Positions 12,012 through 24,900 of a stretch of DNA of 64,000 nucleotides are shown here, one piece after another (the stretch's first letter is position 1; every line of letters begins with the position of its first letter). The notes under the pieces were generated by a model, which had not been told where the DNA came from, made no database searches, and worked only from the letters and a program-made list of their open reading frames with translations. The stretch is from positions 1,426,001-1,490,000 of the forward strand of contig CP141145.1 of the NCBI GenBank assembly GCA_035235625.1. Direction: 5' to 3'. The position numbers were made by a program, and so were the translations under genes. The DNA comes from Saururus chinensis (lineage: Eukaryota; Streptophyta; Magnoliopsida; Piperales; Saururaceae).

Positions 12012-15000
12012 TCCCCCACTATTGGTGAAGGGCTCATATGGTCCAACAGCGACCAACGCTAGTCCTGTCGAAGACCAATGCTATGAGCGTGCTTTGAAAA
12101 TAGATCCGTCGTTAAGGCCTTAGTGAACGGATCTGCTAACATCTCAGAAGTAGAAAAATGACTCACAACCACTTTTCCTCTCTATAGCATGTCGAAGATG
12201 TAATTGTAATGCACCTCAATGTGCTTACCCCTGACACTGATCTACCGATTCTTAAGTGTCGACATTGTAGCCAGATTATCGCAATACATCTGGACAAGAG
12301 CATCAGTCCATTTTTCTAGCCCCAATTTTGCTAGAAACTCCTTAATCCAAACTGCCTGGGAAGCTGCAATACTGCATGCATAAAACTCAGCTTCCATCGT
12401 AGACTTAGAAACACACTTTGGTTTCTTACTTGCCCACGATATAGCACCGCCTCCAAACATGAAGACATATCCAGCAGTGGATTTCCTGTCATCTGGATCC
12501 CCCGCATAGTCTGAATCACTATATCCAGCCAATGATAGACTTTCCGCCTGATAAGTGAGTTTTAAACTCTTAGACCCTAAAAGGTACCAAAATACTTTCT
12601 TCACTGCTTGCCAGTGTTGAAGACTAGGGTCTGCTTGGTAACGGCTTAACAAGCTTACCACAAAACTCAAATCAGGTCGAGTACAGGTCATGGCATACAT
12701 CAAGCTACCAATAGCCTATACATATGGCACTGACTCCATACGGAGTCGATCTTCCTCTGACCAAGGAGCCATACTCTTAGACAACACAGTACCCTTGTAA
12801 ATGGGGGATTCAATGGTTTTCCAACCAATGACATTGAAGCGCTTGAGAACGCTCTCTATGTATGACTCTTGAGATATACTAATCTTCCTAGCTTTTCTAT
12901 CTCTATCAATTTTCATCCCTAGGATGTAGGATGCCTCACCCATGTCTTTCATCTCAAACTAGGTTTTGAGCCACTCCTTTAAACTGACTATCATACTAAG
13001 ATCATTCCCCATCAAGAGTATGTCATCTACATATAATGACAACATCATATACCTTGTCCCATCTCGGAAGGTATAGACATAATGATCGTATTCGTTCACT
13101 ATGAACCCATACTCACTAATCACCTTGTGAAAAGTGAAGTACCATTGCCTGGGAGATTGTTTTAGGCCATACAATGATTTTATGAGCTTGCACACCTTGT
13201 GTTCCTCTCCAGGAATCACATAACCCTCAGGTTGTTCCATGTAAATCTCCTCCTTTAAATCTCCATTTAGGAAAGCAGTCTTTACATCCATTTGGTGCAA
13301 CTCTAAATCAAAGTAAGCAACGCATGCTAAGAGACATCTAATCGAGTCAAATCTTGACACCGGTGAGTATGTCTCCTTAAAGTCCATCCCATAAACTTGG
13401 GTGAACCCATTGGCCACTAATCTCGCCTTGTACTTATCTATAGACCCATCAGCCTTAAGCTTCTTTTTGAAGATCCATTTATACCCAATAGGCTTTCGCC
13501 CTTCAGGTGGATCCACTATCTCCCAGACCTTGTTCTTTAGGATAGAGTCCATCTCTTCCTGAATAGCAACCTGCCATTCTTGAGCGTCTGGAAGACTTAA
13601 AGCTTGCTCAAGGGTAATAGGGTCATCTAGAATAGGTTCATCTAACGTGACATTGTCCTCCCCTAGCATTGTATAGAAGTCCCTCAACAGAATTGAAGGT
13701 CTTCTTTCCCTCAATGCCCTGGGTTCTGGTTCAGTTTGGTTTTGATCTGATCCAATTACTTCCCTAGGGGAAGTGCTAGGACTAGCCTCTTTAACCACCT
13801 CGAATAAATTAACTTTCTTGTTAGGAATTCTAGGGTTTAATTCCTCTTCCAAGAAATAAGCATCTCTAGACTCAACAACCCCCACTGTCCCATCCCTGTG
13901 GTGAACCACAAATCGGTACCCCTTAGAGTGATTACAATAACCAATAAAGTTACACTTTATGGTCTTGGGGTCTAGCTTTGACCTATGCTGGTCAGGCACC
14001 TTTACATGTGCCCTAGACCCCCACACTCTAAGATGCCCTAAGTTTGGACGTCAACCCGTCCATAACTCATAAGGTGTCCGTTGGACTACCTTTGTTAGTA
14101 CACGATTAAGGATGCACACGGCGGTGTCTAAAGCCTCACCCTAGAAGTTAGTACCTAACTTAGAGTGATTTAACATGGACCTTACCACGTCCATAAGCGT
14201 CCTATTACGCCTTTCTGCCACTCCATTTTGCTGTGGAGTGTACGGTAGGGTGTACTAGTGCACTATTCCCTGTTTGGTACAGAAATCTTTAAATAGGTCA
14301 GAGGTGTACTCGCCACTCTTGTCAGTCCTCAGGATTTTTACTTTCTTGCCTAACTGTGTCTCTACCTCACCTTTAAATTCCTTGAATTTATCTAAGGCAT
14401 CAGACTTCCTGCTTATTAAATATATGTACCCGTATCTTGAATAGTCATCAATGAACGTAATAAAATACGTCATACCTCTGTGGGTTTGAACATTCAAGGG
14501 CCCACAGATGTTAGAATGTACCACCCCTAACAATTCATTTGCCCTTTGTCCCTTTTGGAAGGATTGCCTGCTCATCTTACCTGATAAGGAATCCTCACAC
14601 ACACGTAGGTCTTTGGATATTTTGGGTAACAACCCAGCGCTCGACATTCGATGTAGTTTATCTACATTTACATGGCATAAACGCAAATGCCAAAGCAAAG
14701 CATCATCCACAGACAAAACAATATACTCAGAAGCAATTATTTCATTAGATTCAGAAGATTTCATGGCATCTAAGCAGTACAATCCATTAATTAAAGAAGC
14801 AGTAAACAAAACGGTCCCACCCTTACCCACAGTTGCCTTACTCCCCTTAAACCTAACATCAAATCCCTTCTTGGTCAGAACAGGGATTGAAATCAGGTTC
14901 TTCCTAATGGAAGGAGAAAAAAGCACATCTGTCAAGATTAGGTTAGGCCCACTCTTCAGAGGAATCTTGTAGTTCCCCATAGCCTCCACCTCGCAGTACG

Positions 15001-16012
15001 TGTTGTTCCCCATGAAGACTTTGTTCAGGCCTGGAATTAGATTGACCATCTCGCCCCTAGTTCCCCTGGAGTGGGAAACATGCATAGTAGCTCCTGAATC
15101 CAACCACCAAGTCTTCTCCTTGATGTCAGCAAGCATCACCTCAGAGACAACACAGATGATATCCTCGCTCTTGCCCTTGTCCTTGCTTGAATGGCTATCC
15201 TTCTGGGGACAGTTAGCCTTGAAGTGACCCATCTGGCCACACTTGAAAGATGCACATTTGGGTTTGTCATTCCCTTTTCCAGTGCCCTTGTTCTGAGGCT
15301 TCTTCCCCTTCTTCTTGAAAGCTTTCTTAGAGGGACCAGGCCCCTGTCCACCTTTCTTGCCCCCACCAGAGTTGTGTACGAGGTTGGCAGTAGCAGACCC
15401 CCCAGAAGCCTTCACATGGTTCCTCCTTTCTTACTCAAGCTTAAGCTTGGAAGTCAGAGCCTCCATTGTGATCTTCTAGTTGCTCATATTCAGATAAATT
15501 ACTACACTCTCCTAAGATTTGGGAAGGCTGTTCAACACTGTTGACACTTGGATTCCCTCAGAGATGGGGTCCTCAGGTGTCTCCAGGTCATCAGCTATGA
15601 TGGCCATGGCACTCAGGTGCTCATTCACATCATCTCCCTCCCTCATCCTGGAATTTTGGTATTTCGAGTATAGCATTCTCGTATGAGCCTCAGTCTGCTC
15701 CCCATACCTCACAGACACTGCATCCAACATCTCTCTGGCAGTCTTATACTTTTCAAAGAGTCGTTCTATCTTAGGCTTCATGAAAGTAAGAATAGTGGAC
15801 CTAGCCTTATTATCATCATCCTTCAGCTTCTCAAGATCTTTAAACTGGTCAGCTGATGTACCCTCTGGTGGTGGCTCAATGACCTGCTCAAGTACATGAG
15901 CAAGATCAGAAAGAGTCAGGATGTGGTGAATCCTTCTCTTCCACACCAGATAGTTATCAGCATTAAGTTTCTTAGTTTTCCCTAACTCGGTAGTTACCAT
16001 TTTGGAAGCCAT
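12012..16012 (-). mobile_element. Copia internal coding region (gag-PR-INT-RT-RH)
   Basis: On the minus strand the gag lies at roughly 15440-16012 (LNADNYLVWKRRIHHIL). A zinc-knuckle region follows near 15195-15250, then the aspartic protease with WWLDSGATMHVSH near 15080. The integrase core (FIDDYSRYGYIYL) is around 14080-14650. RT is at roughly 13000-13560 (MDVKTAFLNGDL and LYVDDILLMGND), and RNase H (YSDSDYAGDPDDRKSTAGY) at about 12250-12690. A polypurine tract (AATAGTGGGGGA read on the minus strand) abuts the left LTR at 12012-12023. The region is broken, with about four or five breaks, so it is a fossil. I do not assign a Copia lineage. Confidence 0.93.
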
Positions 16013-17099
16013 TTTAATCTACAAGGAAAAAACAAGCAATGAACAGGGTACTAGTACAATTTATGGTAGGCTTATTGCTTCAATTATAAAGGTACTTACT
16101 TAGACAAACTCTAAATCTAAATATAAGACTAGGGACAACTTGAGTATATTATGCTGAGTTTCCTTATTTAGAATCACCTAATTAGGATTTTGGGTTACTT
16201 TTCAAAAATAACCCGTACTACCCCTTAACCCCTTAAAGGATATTACCCTAATTAGGTATCTATTTATTTTATGAATTTAGAATTCTCAAAACAGATAACC
16301 CAGCATATAAATCAGCAAATAAACATATTTAGAGGCCACTGGAATTTAAAAATTCTGTCCAAAAAATTTTAGTGTATATTTACCAAAATGCCCCTAGGGT
16401 CATTTTGGTAATTTCTACCCTTTAGAGCACACCAAAATTAATCACCAAAAATTTCAGTTATAATCCAGTTAAAAATACAATTCTGAACGCTACTGGAAAA
16501 TCAGATTCTTCTAGATGATTTTTGGTATATAATTACCAAAATGCTCCTAGGGGTAGTTTGGTAATTTCCACCCTCAAACAGCACACCAAAAATTTCACAC
16601 AGCAACTTCACAAGTTATCAACACAGTGAATACAAAAAACTGGACAGAACAATATAAAGCACACAGTATGCACATGTGAATTGTCCAAAATGCCCCTAGG
16701 GCTATTATGGTCAATTTACACCCTTATGTAATTAAATTAAAATTATTAACACAATAAATAATTTAAAATATCCTTACTGTCCAATAGGGATTGTGTGCCC
16801 AAAATGTGATCAGAGAAAAATATATGTACAAAAAATAATGTGGTAAAATTACCACTATGCCCTTAGGCCTTCAATCATGCACAAAAACCTTAATTTTCAA
16901 TCAAACCATGTGCAACCAGCAGCCAAATCATTCAATAACATGCTAATTATAATTATAATCAATTCAAAGTGAAAAGACCTTTGATTCTAATAGTAGATCA
17001 AACGATTTAAGGCAAAAAACCCAATTTTACCCATTTAAACCTAGATCGGGTAAATCTAATTGGATTTTCACCAAATCAGCGCCCAAACCTCCTCCCTAT
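16013..17099 (-). other. Copia untranslated leader with repeated hairpin
   Basis: AT-rich leader between primer binding site and gag. A 26-nt imperfect hairpin of the form CCAAAATG-CCCCTAGGGT-CATTTTGG occurs at 16383-16408, 16536-16561 and 16685-16710, with a weaker relative near 16850. Spacing is about 150 bp. It has no coding potential. Confidence 0.75.
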
Positions 17100-17113
17100 T
17101 GGCTCCAATACCA
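17100..17113 (-). other. Primer binding site of the Copia element
   Basis: Read on the minus strand this is TGGTATTGGAGCCA, one base from the LTR end at 17115. It closely resembles the usual Copia site complementary to initiator tRNA-Met (TGGTATCAGAGC). Confidence 0.85.
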
Positions 17114-17114
17114 C

Positions 17115-18159
17115 TGTAAAGTGGCCAGCCAGCAGCGGAAGCAGTGGTGGGAGAGGTTGGCGCACATAAAAATCAAATCTTTAAACAAGATCTACACAAT
17201 ACATGCAATTTCTAATTACTATTAGCAATATCCATGCATAATTATTTAATCAAAGGAAAATATAATTAACATGGAATTAATACATACTAACCTTGGGCTT
17301 GATCCAGCCCTAGTACGCCCTTCAAATCAGCCTTCTTGCACTAATAGCAAGATCAATAAGAAAGGGATTAAGACAATACCTTTTTGTGACGATACCTCTC
17401 AAACCCTTGCTTGGAGTGAAGGAATTCTCAGCACTACAGCCCCTTTTCTTCAGCCCTTCTTCAACCTCCACGTCTCAGCAAAGGAGGAGAGCCTCACCTT
17501 GAAAGCCCCACGCAGGCCACACTCACACAAGAGAGAGGAAGGTGCGGACTGTTTTGTGAGAGAGGAGAATATGGAGAGGGGCGACCCAAGTGAGAGAGGG
17601 GAGAGATGAATAGAGAGGGTAAATTTAATTCTCAAAATCAGATCCAAAATATGGGGGACGCCCCATTCAAGTTATGGGAATAAAGGAGGAATATTCTCCC
17701 TTATTCTCTCCCTCATAAAACCCCTTTCTTTCCATAAATGGCGGGTTTGATTTAAATGGGTTGAGATTACATGGGCTGAGTGCATAAATTCCAACTGGTT
17801 TTTTATAGAGGCTCGATCATAACGGGAGCGGGCTCTGTCACACAGAGCCCGCCGAGGCCTAGACCCCCTGCACACGGCCAAGCCCGCGACAGGGTCGACC
17901 TGTCGCTAATTACACGGATCCCACCCTCAACACATAATTCACGCATTTGGGCCCCACTATGTGTAACTGCACACCTAGATGTATGTCTAGTGTGCGTGTG
18001 TGACATATGTGGGTCACACTCAAATTATGTGTAACGAAGGTACCAGTGGGGTCGGTCGCGCCGACCCCACCACCCTTGGACCCCGTGACCCGTACCGGTT
18101 CACCCAGATCGCAACACTGTTGGACCAAACTGGGCTCGAGCCCATACCATGGTCCAATA
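17115..18159 (-). repeat. 5' LTR of the Copia element, 1045 bp
   Basis: It runs from TGTAAAGTGG to GGTCCAATA, directly followed by the GCAGT target duplication. It is the uninterrupted sister of 8743-12011. A perfect hairpin GCGGGCTCTGT-CAC-ACAGAGCCCGC sits at 17828-17852. Confidence 0.95.
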
Positions 18160-18414
18160 GCAGTATGCCTGATGTCCTTGTTTGTGGTAGCAGTTAGACT
18201 TCTTTACAGCCCTAAACCCACCAAAAGAAATTTAAATGAGTTTATCTATGTAACTCGTATTCATTTTCAAACTATCTTATTTGATTGTTATGATCTTGTA
18301 CTCCTTAGTGAATCTGCTCCTCCCTATTCTCTTACATGATCTTTTATTTTCAGATGCATTACTTTCCTCAATAAGTTAGAACAGACATCCTGAAGTTCTT
18401 ATATGATTCTTCAG

Positions 18415-18568
18415 CAATGCTTCAAACAACATTCTGGATGGACTAAATATGTTTGTTGGAACTGATAGTCATTTGGAGGCTTTGGCAGCTGTTCACTTGT
18501 TTTTCACCCAACTGGATGAACAAATGAAGCCCAATCAAGAAAATGAAAGCATTGGAGTTGAAAATTAG
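18415..18568 (+). CDS. Candidate last exon of an unrecognised host gene
   Basis: After an AG acceptor (TTCTTCAG|CAATG) a frame of about 51 codons runs to TAG at 18566-18568. The peptide is non-repetitive, with an amphipathic helical stretch (DSHLEALAAVHLFFTQLDEQ) and an acidic polar tail ending GVEN. It has the look of a real C-terminus, but I cannot name the family. Upstream exons were not found. The Copia element inserted only about 250 bp upstream, so if the gene is real the insertion would lie in its last intron. This segment is absent from copy B of the segmental duplication. Confidence 0.35.
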
Positions 18569-19179
18569 TAGCTATGAGTCAAGAGATCGAATTAAATGCA
18601 CCAATTTGATATTGGTGTGTGCATATGTGGAACTGATAGTCAGTTTTGTACTTCAAGTGGCTTTTTTTCTGTACCTGGAGAACTCAAAGATGGTATAATT
18701 GCAATCAATCTGCGAGGTTCACATACCTAGATATGGGAAATGACGGGTCCAGGCTGTCATTTTGATAAACACAGCTAAGAGAATAGCGGTGTATTTCAAC
18801 AGGTGTTCATTGTATATATCCATTGGCTCTGATTCACTGTATGTATAATGTAATGCAGTTGGAAAGATGTTGAAATCTGTATTATCAATATTTAGCAACA
18901 CTTTTAAAAGCTTGCAGATAAGATTGCACTTACGGTGTTTGATCATATATTGGATGGGTGTAGATAGGCTCTATTTATTTATTTTTCATCAATTTGGTGG
19001 TAGAAGAACGTATTTGCGTTTCCATTTGCATGTAGTAAGCAATTAGCCACTCTTATCAATGACAAAATTGCAGGGACAATGCAAGATCAGATGACAACGC
19101 CCATAATCACTTAACAAGATAATCAACAGAATCCACAACTGAACTAATACATCCAAATGGATCGCAAGTAATACATACT
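18569..19179. other. No recognised gene; possible 3' flank of the preceding exon
   Basis: AT-rich sequence without a coherent frame. It is absent from copy B of the segmental duplication. Confidence 0.4.
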
Positions 19180-21575
19180 CCATCCCATGTTAACAACACG
19201 AATACTAAAAGAAAATTGGGTCAAACCTCACAATTGCTTCATTTCATTATGACTACCTAAATATGATTGTAATTGATGGTCATCCGTTTAACCATATAAG
19301 TCAAAAGTGAATGTAGAAGTAATATTAAATGGCTTGAAATTAAGGGTAGTTATTGCCTCAAATACTTACTTTAATAAAAATAAAAATAAAAATAAAAAAA
19401 GACTGACCAAGTCCGTGACCATGTTTAATGGATAGTTGGTTAGGTCACGATCATGACCCTAAATAGTCATGTCAATTGGTCACGGTCACTATCATTATTT
19501 GACTGTGAGCAAATAACCAATTTCCACACCTAGTCCGGAGTAGGGAGGTTGTGGAGGCGTTTTTCACAGCACTTATCGTCAGCACAGGGACAACGAGACA
19601 AAGGAGAAGGCTGGTAGCAGCCTGGGTACAACAATACGGTGGTGTCGCAATGATGCCACCAATGTCTCCTTATTCAATCATCTGGACACCTTACCCCATA
19701 TAGATACCCCAGTACTCCGTGAAGCTATATTCAAGGGGGATAAAAATCAAGCAAGGAGCTCTAGGAAACTAAAAAAATATATATAGCAGAAGGATCCTTT
19801 TTCTCTGAGAAGAACAGAAACAAGAAATTTTGGTGGAGATTGCAGGTGGACATTGCTGGAATAGGGACTCCCAGCACAGTAGCAAGCAAGCACCAGGGGC
19901 AAATATGGAGGTGGCAAGGATAGCTCGGGCCAGAAGGGGAGGCCCGTCTTAGAGGGATTCCGGAGCCGGTATTTTCCCTACATGGTGGAGCAGGGACTGT
20001 TTGGTTATCCTCCTAATTACTGGCTCAGAGGGACTATTTAGAGTTTAATTATCCTCCTAATTTACATATATAGAAAGGTAAAATTTTACTATTTTAGAAT
20101 AGTAATTGTTTCTGGGTTATTTTCTATGAATCTGGACATTAAATTCAAAGCCTTGTTGCTCATCATCTTTACAATATGTAATCGATAACAAATATTGCCA
20201 ATATAGATTGATATATGAGTTTTAGATTCATTATGACTCTAGTCTTTGCAAATTCTATGAGAATATATGTATGATTTCTGAGATAATAAGTTGTATGTAT
20301 CTAGTAGGTAAAATTGGTTTATGTTAAGACTTTTCATGAACCCTAGCTCATAAGAACTATTTTATAAAAAAAAGACTTTTCATTTAGAACATAGCTATAT
20401 GCACCTTACTAAACTTCATTGTCCCCCAAACAAAGTAAAAAATCTCTTATTTATTCTCTACTTCAGTAACCATCAATTTCCTTCTACTTCTTCAAGAATT
20501 GAACCCCCCAAAAAACTTTTTTTTTCAATTGTGGTGGCAACAATTAGGATTGGTCCCGGGCCAAATAATGAGTGGACCAGGCTTGTCTGTGTTTGTGTTC
20601 ACTAACAATTTGTCCTTCACCATTTTGTCTATAGAGGAAGCCTCTTATTCGGCAAACATGGTCATTGTTTGCAGACATAGCTTCTTATGCAAGTGGATGA
20701 GGGCTAAGACAATGAGAAAGAATGAGAGAGACATTAGCAACAATTACTAACTAGGGTAGCAAGAGTGGGTATCTTTGGGTTAAATAACTTAGTATATAAT
20801 AATAGTTTAGATTTATACGTGCAATCTTTATTATTTATAGTAGTATTACTAATGAACTTTCCTTGCATATACTCTCACACATTCATTATGAGCAACCAAA
20901 TGAAGCTATTGATATAGGATATAGGAGTATTTAATAATTTACTGTAACAAAGAACTCAAATATAACATTAACATGTTTGTACTTAAATTATTAGGAACTT
21001 AAGTACAAGAAGATGTGTAAGATTAGTTATGGAGAAACAAAAAATGTGCTTTTATGTAAAAATATAAATTACATTTAAAATTAACTAGACCTCGGACAAA
21101 TGGCCGAACAAGGACTTTGTCCGTTGTTGTGTTCAAAAATTGACAGACAAAAAAATTCATCCAAACACAGCCACGTACACCTCAGACCCGGCCAGGATGT
21201 TGGATAATAGACGTCTACGACCAACCCTAGTGACAACAACGGCCTCCTCTTCTTCCCTCCTTTTTTTCTTATTCTTTGGGGCCAATGGCCTAGCTTGGCC
21301 GTGGCTAGCCAGCTACAACCAATTATGGCCGCAATGGTAAGATCTTGTTCTGGCTCTAGCCGTGGTGACTAGGTTGGCTAGATTTGGCTAGTGTGCCCAA
21401 GTCCTGATGACAACAAGGCTGCAGCCAAGAAGGAGGAGGTGGGGAAGGTGGGGTGAAGATAAGTTAATGTATGCTTTTAGATTTGGGGGATGGGCAAGAA
21501 ATTTTAATAGGAAATGTTAGGTTACATTTGGCATACAAGTTTGATGGGGTATAAATAATCGGTAGAGACCCACTG
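19180..21575 (+). repeat. Segmental duplication, right block, copy A
   Basis: This block aligns with 33162-35505 almost end to end at what looks like 93-95 percent identity. Shared landmarks include ACTAAAAGAAAATTGGGTCA at the left, GTCCGGAGTAGGGAGGTTGT, GGGACTGTTTGGTTATCC and TTAGGTTACATTTGGCATAC near the right end. Frames of 60-120 codons inside it are not conserved between the copies, so I see no gene. An Athila-like element inserted about 80 bp beyond the right end. Confidence 0.9.
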
Positions 21576-21654
21576 TGTTAGAGATAGTGCATATGTAAAC
21601 TTTATGTATTTATCAAATTCAATTTCCTTTTAAATTAATGTTGTCAGTAGGGAC

Positions 21655-21665
21655 TGATAAGTATG

Positions 21666-21734
<69 letters not shown>

Positions 21735-23134
21735 GCTTTTTACCTTATTTACTAGCATAGATTAGGTTAATTTAGAGTTAGTTATGATTTATTTAGATTA
21801 AGATAGATATTAGTATTTTAGTTTAATTATTAATAATTTTATAGTTATTAGTAGTTTAGATGTGTGTTTAAATCAAGTTGGAATTTTAATTACATTATGC
21901 ATGTCTAAAGTATGATATTTTATATTTTGTAGGAAAAGTGCGCTTATCGAGGTACTTGGATGATGTTTGAAATAGTTCAAAATAGTCTTGACATGCTTTA
22001 AAGTGATTTGGACAATGTTTAGGAGTTATAAACAAGTTAGAAACTAATATGGACATGGAGAGAAGCTTAATGAACAGAATATGGACTGTCCAGGAAAATT
22101 GTCCAGATTGCAGAAACACTGTAGCCGTTTGAACGGGCTATAGGGCGTTCGAACGGGATAACATGATTTTGAAGTAAAGCTTAGTTCAAGCATTCGAACG
22201 GGCATGCAGTGCGTTCGAACGGCGCGCAGTTTCCTTGTTTGACCCAAATTTCAATCCTTTTCATATTGAACTTCTTCCTACGGAACTTATACCTATAAAA
22301 AGACATATTTGGCTTAAAATTGAAGGATTCCAGTAGATTTTATGAAGAGAAAAAGGAAGAAGAAGATGGAAGAGAACTCAAAGCTTTTAATGGAGATTCA
22401 AGTGCTTTCTTCTACAATGGAAGGCTAGACTTTTTTTTTACTTAGGAGTTGATGAAGCTATAGGTAAGTTTCAGTTTCTTTTCTTTTTAATTTAGATCTC
22501 AGCTGTGAATGATGACAATTGTATGATAAAGATTTCCTTTTTAATAGAAGAACTTTTAATGTTTATTCAAGTCTATGTTGATTTATTGTCTTGTAGATGA
22601 TAGATTGATGTGGTTTTGATATTTGCATCAATTCTAATTTCTGTGATTTAGATTAGATGGTCATACAATAGTTTTAATGTTCAGATAATTAATGACTTGG
22701 ATGAGTTATACTAAGATTAGACGGGTCATGCTTATAGCTAGTTTAGTGTAGATGATTCATGATATTGTCGAAGATAGTTCATGCCATGGAAGTTAATTAA
22801 TGATTCTTTTTGAAGTAATTCTAGCTTGTAGCTGAGAATACTTGTTCATATTCACACTAGATTTAGATTAAAAGTTAAGGAATTGTTATGGTTCTATAGT
22901 AGATTTGATTTCCTAAGTAATTTCCATCATATTAATCTCTTGTTTTTAAACTAGTTAAGTTCTTTCCTTTACTTAATTAAAGTTTAAGTTTGTTTTATTT
23001 TTCAACTAGCAAATTCCTCTTTAGATTTAGTGATAATTCATCTGTCCCTGAGGTTCGACAACCCTTAAATACTTATCCTAGTACAATTACCTTGTACACT
23101 TGCAAAGGGTTTAATTATAAACCGTTGCTGGGGA
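21655..23134 (+). repeat. 5' LTR of the Athila-like element
   Basis: Paired with 27785-29215. It contains a TA microsatellite (21668-21729) that the other LTR lacks, and a cluster of CGTTCGAACG-type palindromes at about 22125-22225. Confidence 0.88.
21668..21729. repeat. TA microsatellite
   Basis: About 30 uninterrupted TA units within the 5' LTR. The sister LTR has only a few, so the expansion followed insertion. Confidence 0.95.
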
Positions 23135-23399
23135 CGGTGTTGATTTGTTACTAAATTAGTATTAGGATAATTTTATTTAATTGAGATTCAGTTTACTTTA
23201 GTTTTTAGGTTAATTCTTAGTTTCTTACCTTCTTTTAGTTTGATCTTCTAGGCTGAGTTGAAGATCGTGCTCTCTACACTTGTGGCCACAAGTGGACATC
23301 GACAAGCATAGTGCTTCTCTTCGGTTTGCAAGATCCTTTTCTCTCTTTATTTTGATTTATTTTTAGTTAGTTTTTGCTTGTTATTCCCCTTTTTACACT

Positions 23400-24900
23400 T
23401 AAAATTGTGTAGTGTGTTTGTGGTGTATGTGTGGTCGTCGCTCCTTACTCCCCCGATTAGTACCATTTGACCCTGAGCATGAGCAGACATCTAGGAGAGT
23501 TGAGTTGCTTTCGACTTGCATCCCTACACCCCCAAACTTTCCCACCAATTCCTCCACCCACACTACTTCTAGCCCCATAATGGCTAAACATCAGTTAGTA
23601 GATGTACCACTTAAAGCTCTAAGGGAGTATTACACTCCCAATGAGTATACTTCCCCTTCATGCATTAGGTTGCCAGCGGTTGCAGCTCAAAATTATGAAA
23701 TTAAACCCATTGTCATTCAAATGCTTCCATCTTTTATGGGCTTAATAATGAAAACCCGTATAGGCACCTAGATGACTTCTTAGAACTATGCACAACTTTT
23801 AAGCTCTCAAATTTAACTGATGAAGCTGTTAAACTTCGCCTTTTTCCTTTCACATTGAAAGATAAGGCTAAGGAATGACTTCACTCATTAGAGCCAAACA
23901 CTATCACAACATGGGCCCAAATGCAACAAGAGTTCCTTAAAAAGTACTTCCCTATAGGTAAGACCAACCAAATGAGAAAGGCCATAACTACTTTTGCCCA
24001 ACTTCCCACTGAACGGTTCCATGAGAGTTGGGATAGACTTAAGGACCTTCTTAGGAGGTGTCCTCATCATGCTGTCCCTAAGTGGCAATTAGTGCAACGT
24101 TTTTATGAGGGTCTTACTGAACAAAACCGACATCTTGTTGATGCAAGTTGAGGGGGTACCTTTTTGCTAAAAAATGAAAATGAGGCATGGAAACTTTTTG
24201 AGGACTTGAGTAAAAATTCTCTTCAACATGCTGCGTTGAACAGAAATGAGAGTGGACTATCTACCTTAAACAATGCCCCCTCTAGGGGTGGCTTGTATGA
24301 AGTCAAAAACCCATTAGACATATCCTCTAAAGTTGATACTTTGAATAGGAAGCTTGACCTCCTTATAACTTCAACCCATCAGCCCACTCCCTTCACTCAA
24401 GATGCATGCACAATATGCCTTAGCCCAGCCCATACTATCATTGAGTGTCCGTCTGCCTCTCAATTTCCTGAGCTTGTCCAAGACCATGTGAATACCACCC
24501 AATCCTTCCCTAGGGCTGAGAACAATCCATTTTCAAATACATATAACCCTGGGTGGAGGAATCATCCTAACTTTTCTTGGCGGACACAAAACCAAGGGGT
24601 TATGGGTAACCAACCCCCTAGGCAACTATTCCAAGTCCTACCAGCCCCTATCCACCAACCTCAAGTGCAACATCCATATGTCCAACCCAATAGGAGTCCA
24701 AGTTTTGAAGAAAAGGTTTTGAGTGCCCTTTAAAGCATTCAATCTCAATCCCAACTCCTCCACTCTCACACACAATCTATAGCAAAGTTAGAAGCCCAAA
24801 TTGGACAACTAGCTAATGCTATTAACAAGAGAGAGATGGGGATGTTGCCAAGTCAACCCCTACCAAACCCTAAAGGTCAATTTCAGGTAGAGGGAGCTCC
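23400..24900 (+). mobile_element. Gag region of the Athila-like element
   Basis: Translations show the plant Gypsy gag core (FLKKYFPIGKTNQMRKAITT near 23930, ending with FYEGLTEQNRHLVDAS near 24100). A CCHC zinc knuckle (CTICLSPAHTIIEC, spacing C-X2-C-X4-H-X4-C) lies near 24411. A proline- and glutamine-rich tail follows. Broken fossil. Confidence 0.85.

Larger units (their letters stand above)
8743..18159 (-). mobile_element. Copia LTR retrotransposon with nested solo LTR
   Basis: The element runs TGTAGAGTGG...CCAATA in plus orientation and is flanked by the 5-bp target duplication GCAGT (8738-8742 and 18160-18164). It has two LTRs of about 1.05 kb, a tRNA-Met-type primer binding site, a polypurine tract, and the Copia order gag, protease, integrase, RT, RNase H on the minus strand. 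Without the nested solo LTR it is about 7.2 kb. It is broken, with roughly four or five breaks in its coding region. The LTRs look about 95 percent identical by eye, which suggests insertion within the last few million years if usual plant rates apply. Confidence 0.95.

Noticed and set aside
14508-15544. Plus-strand frames opposite the Copia coding region
   Set aside because: Antisense shadows of integrase, protease and gag.
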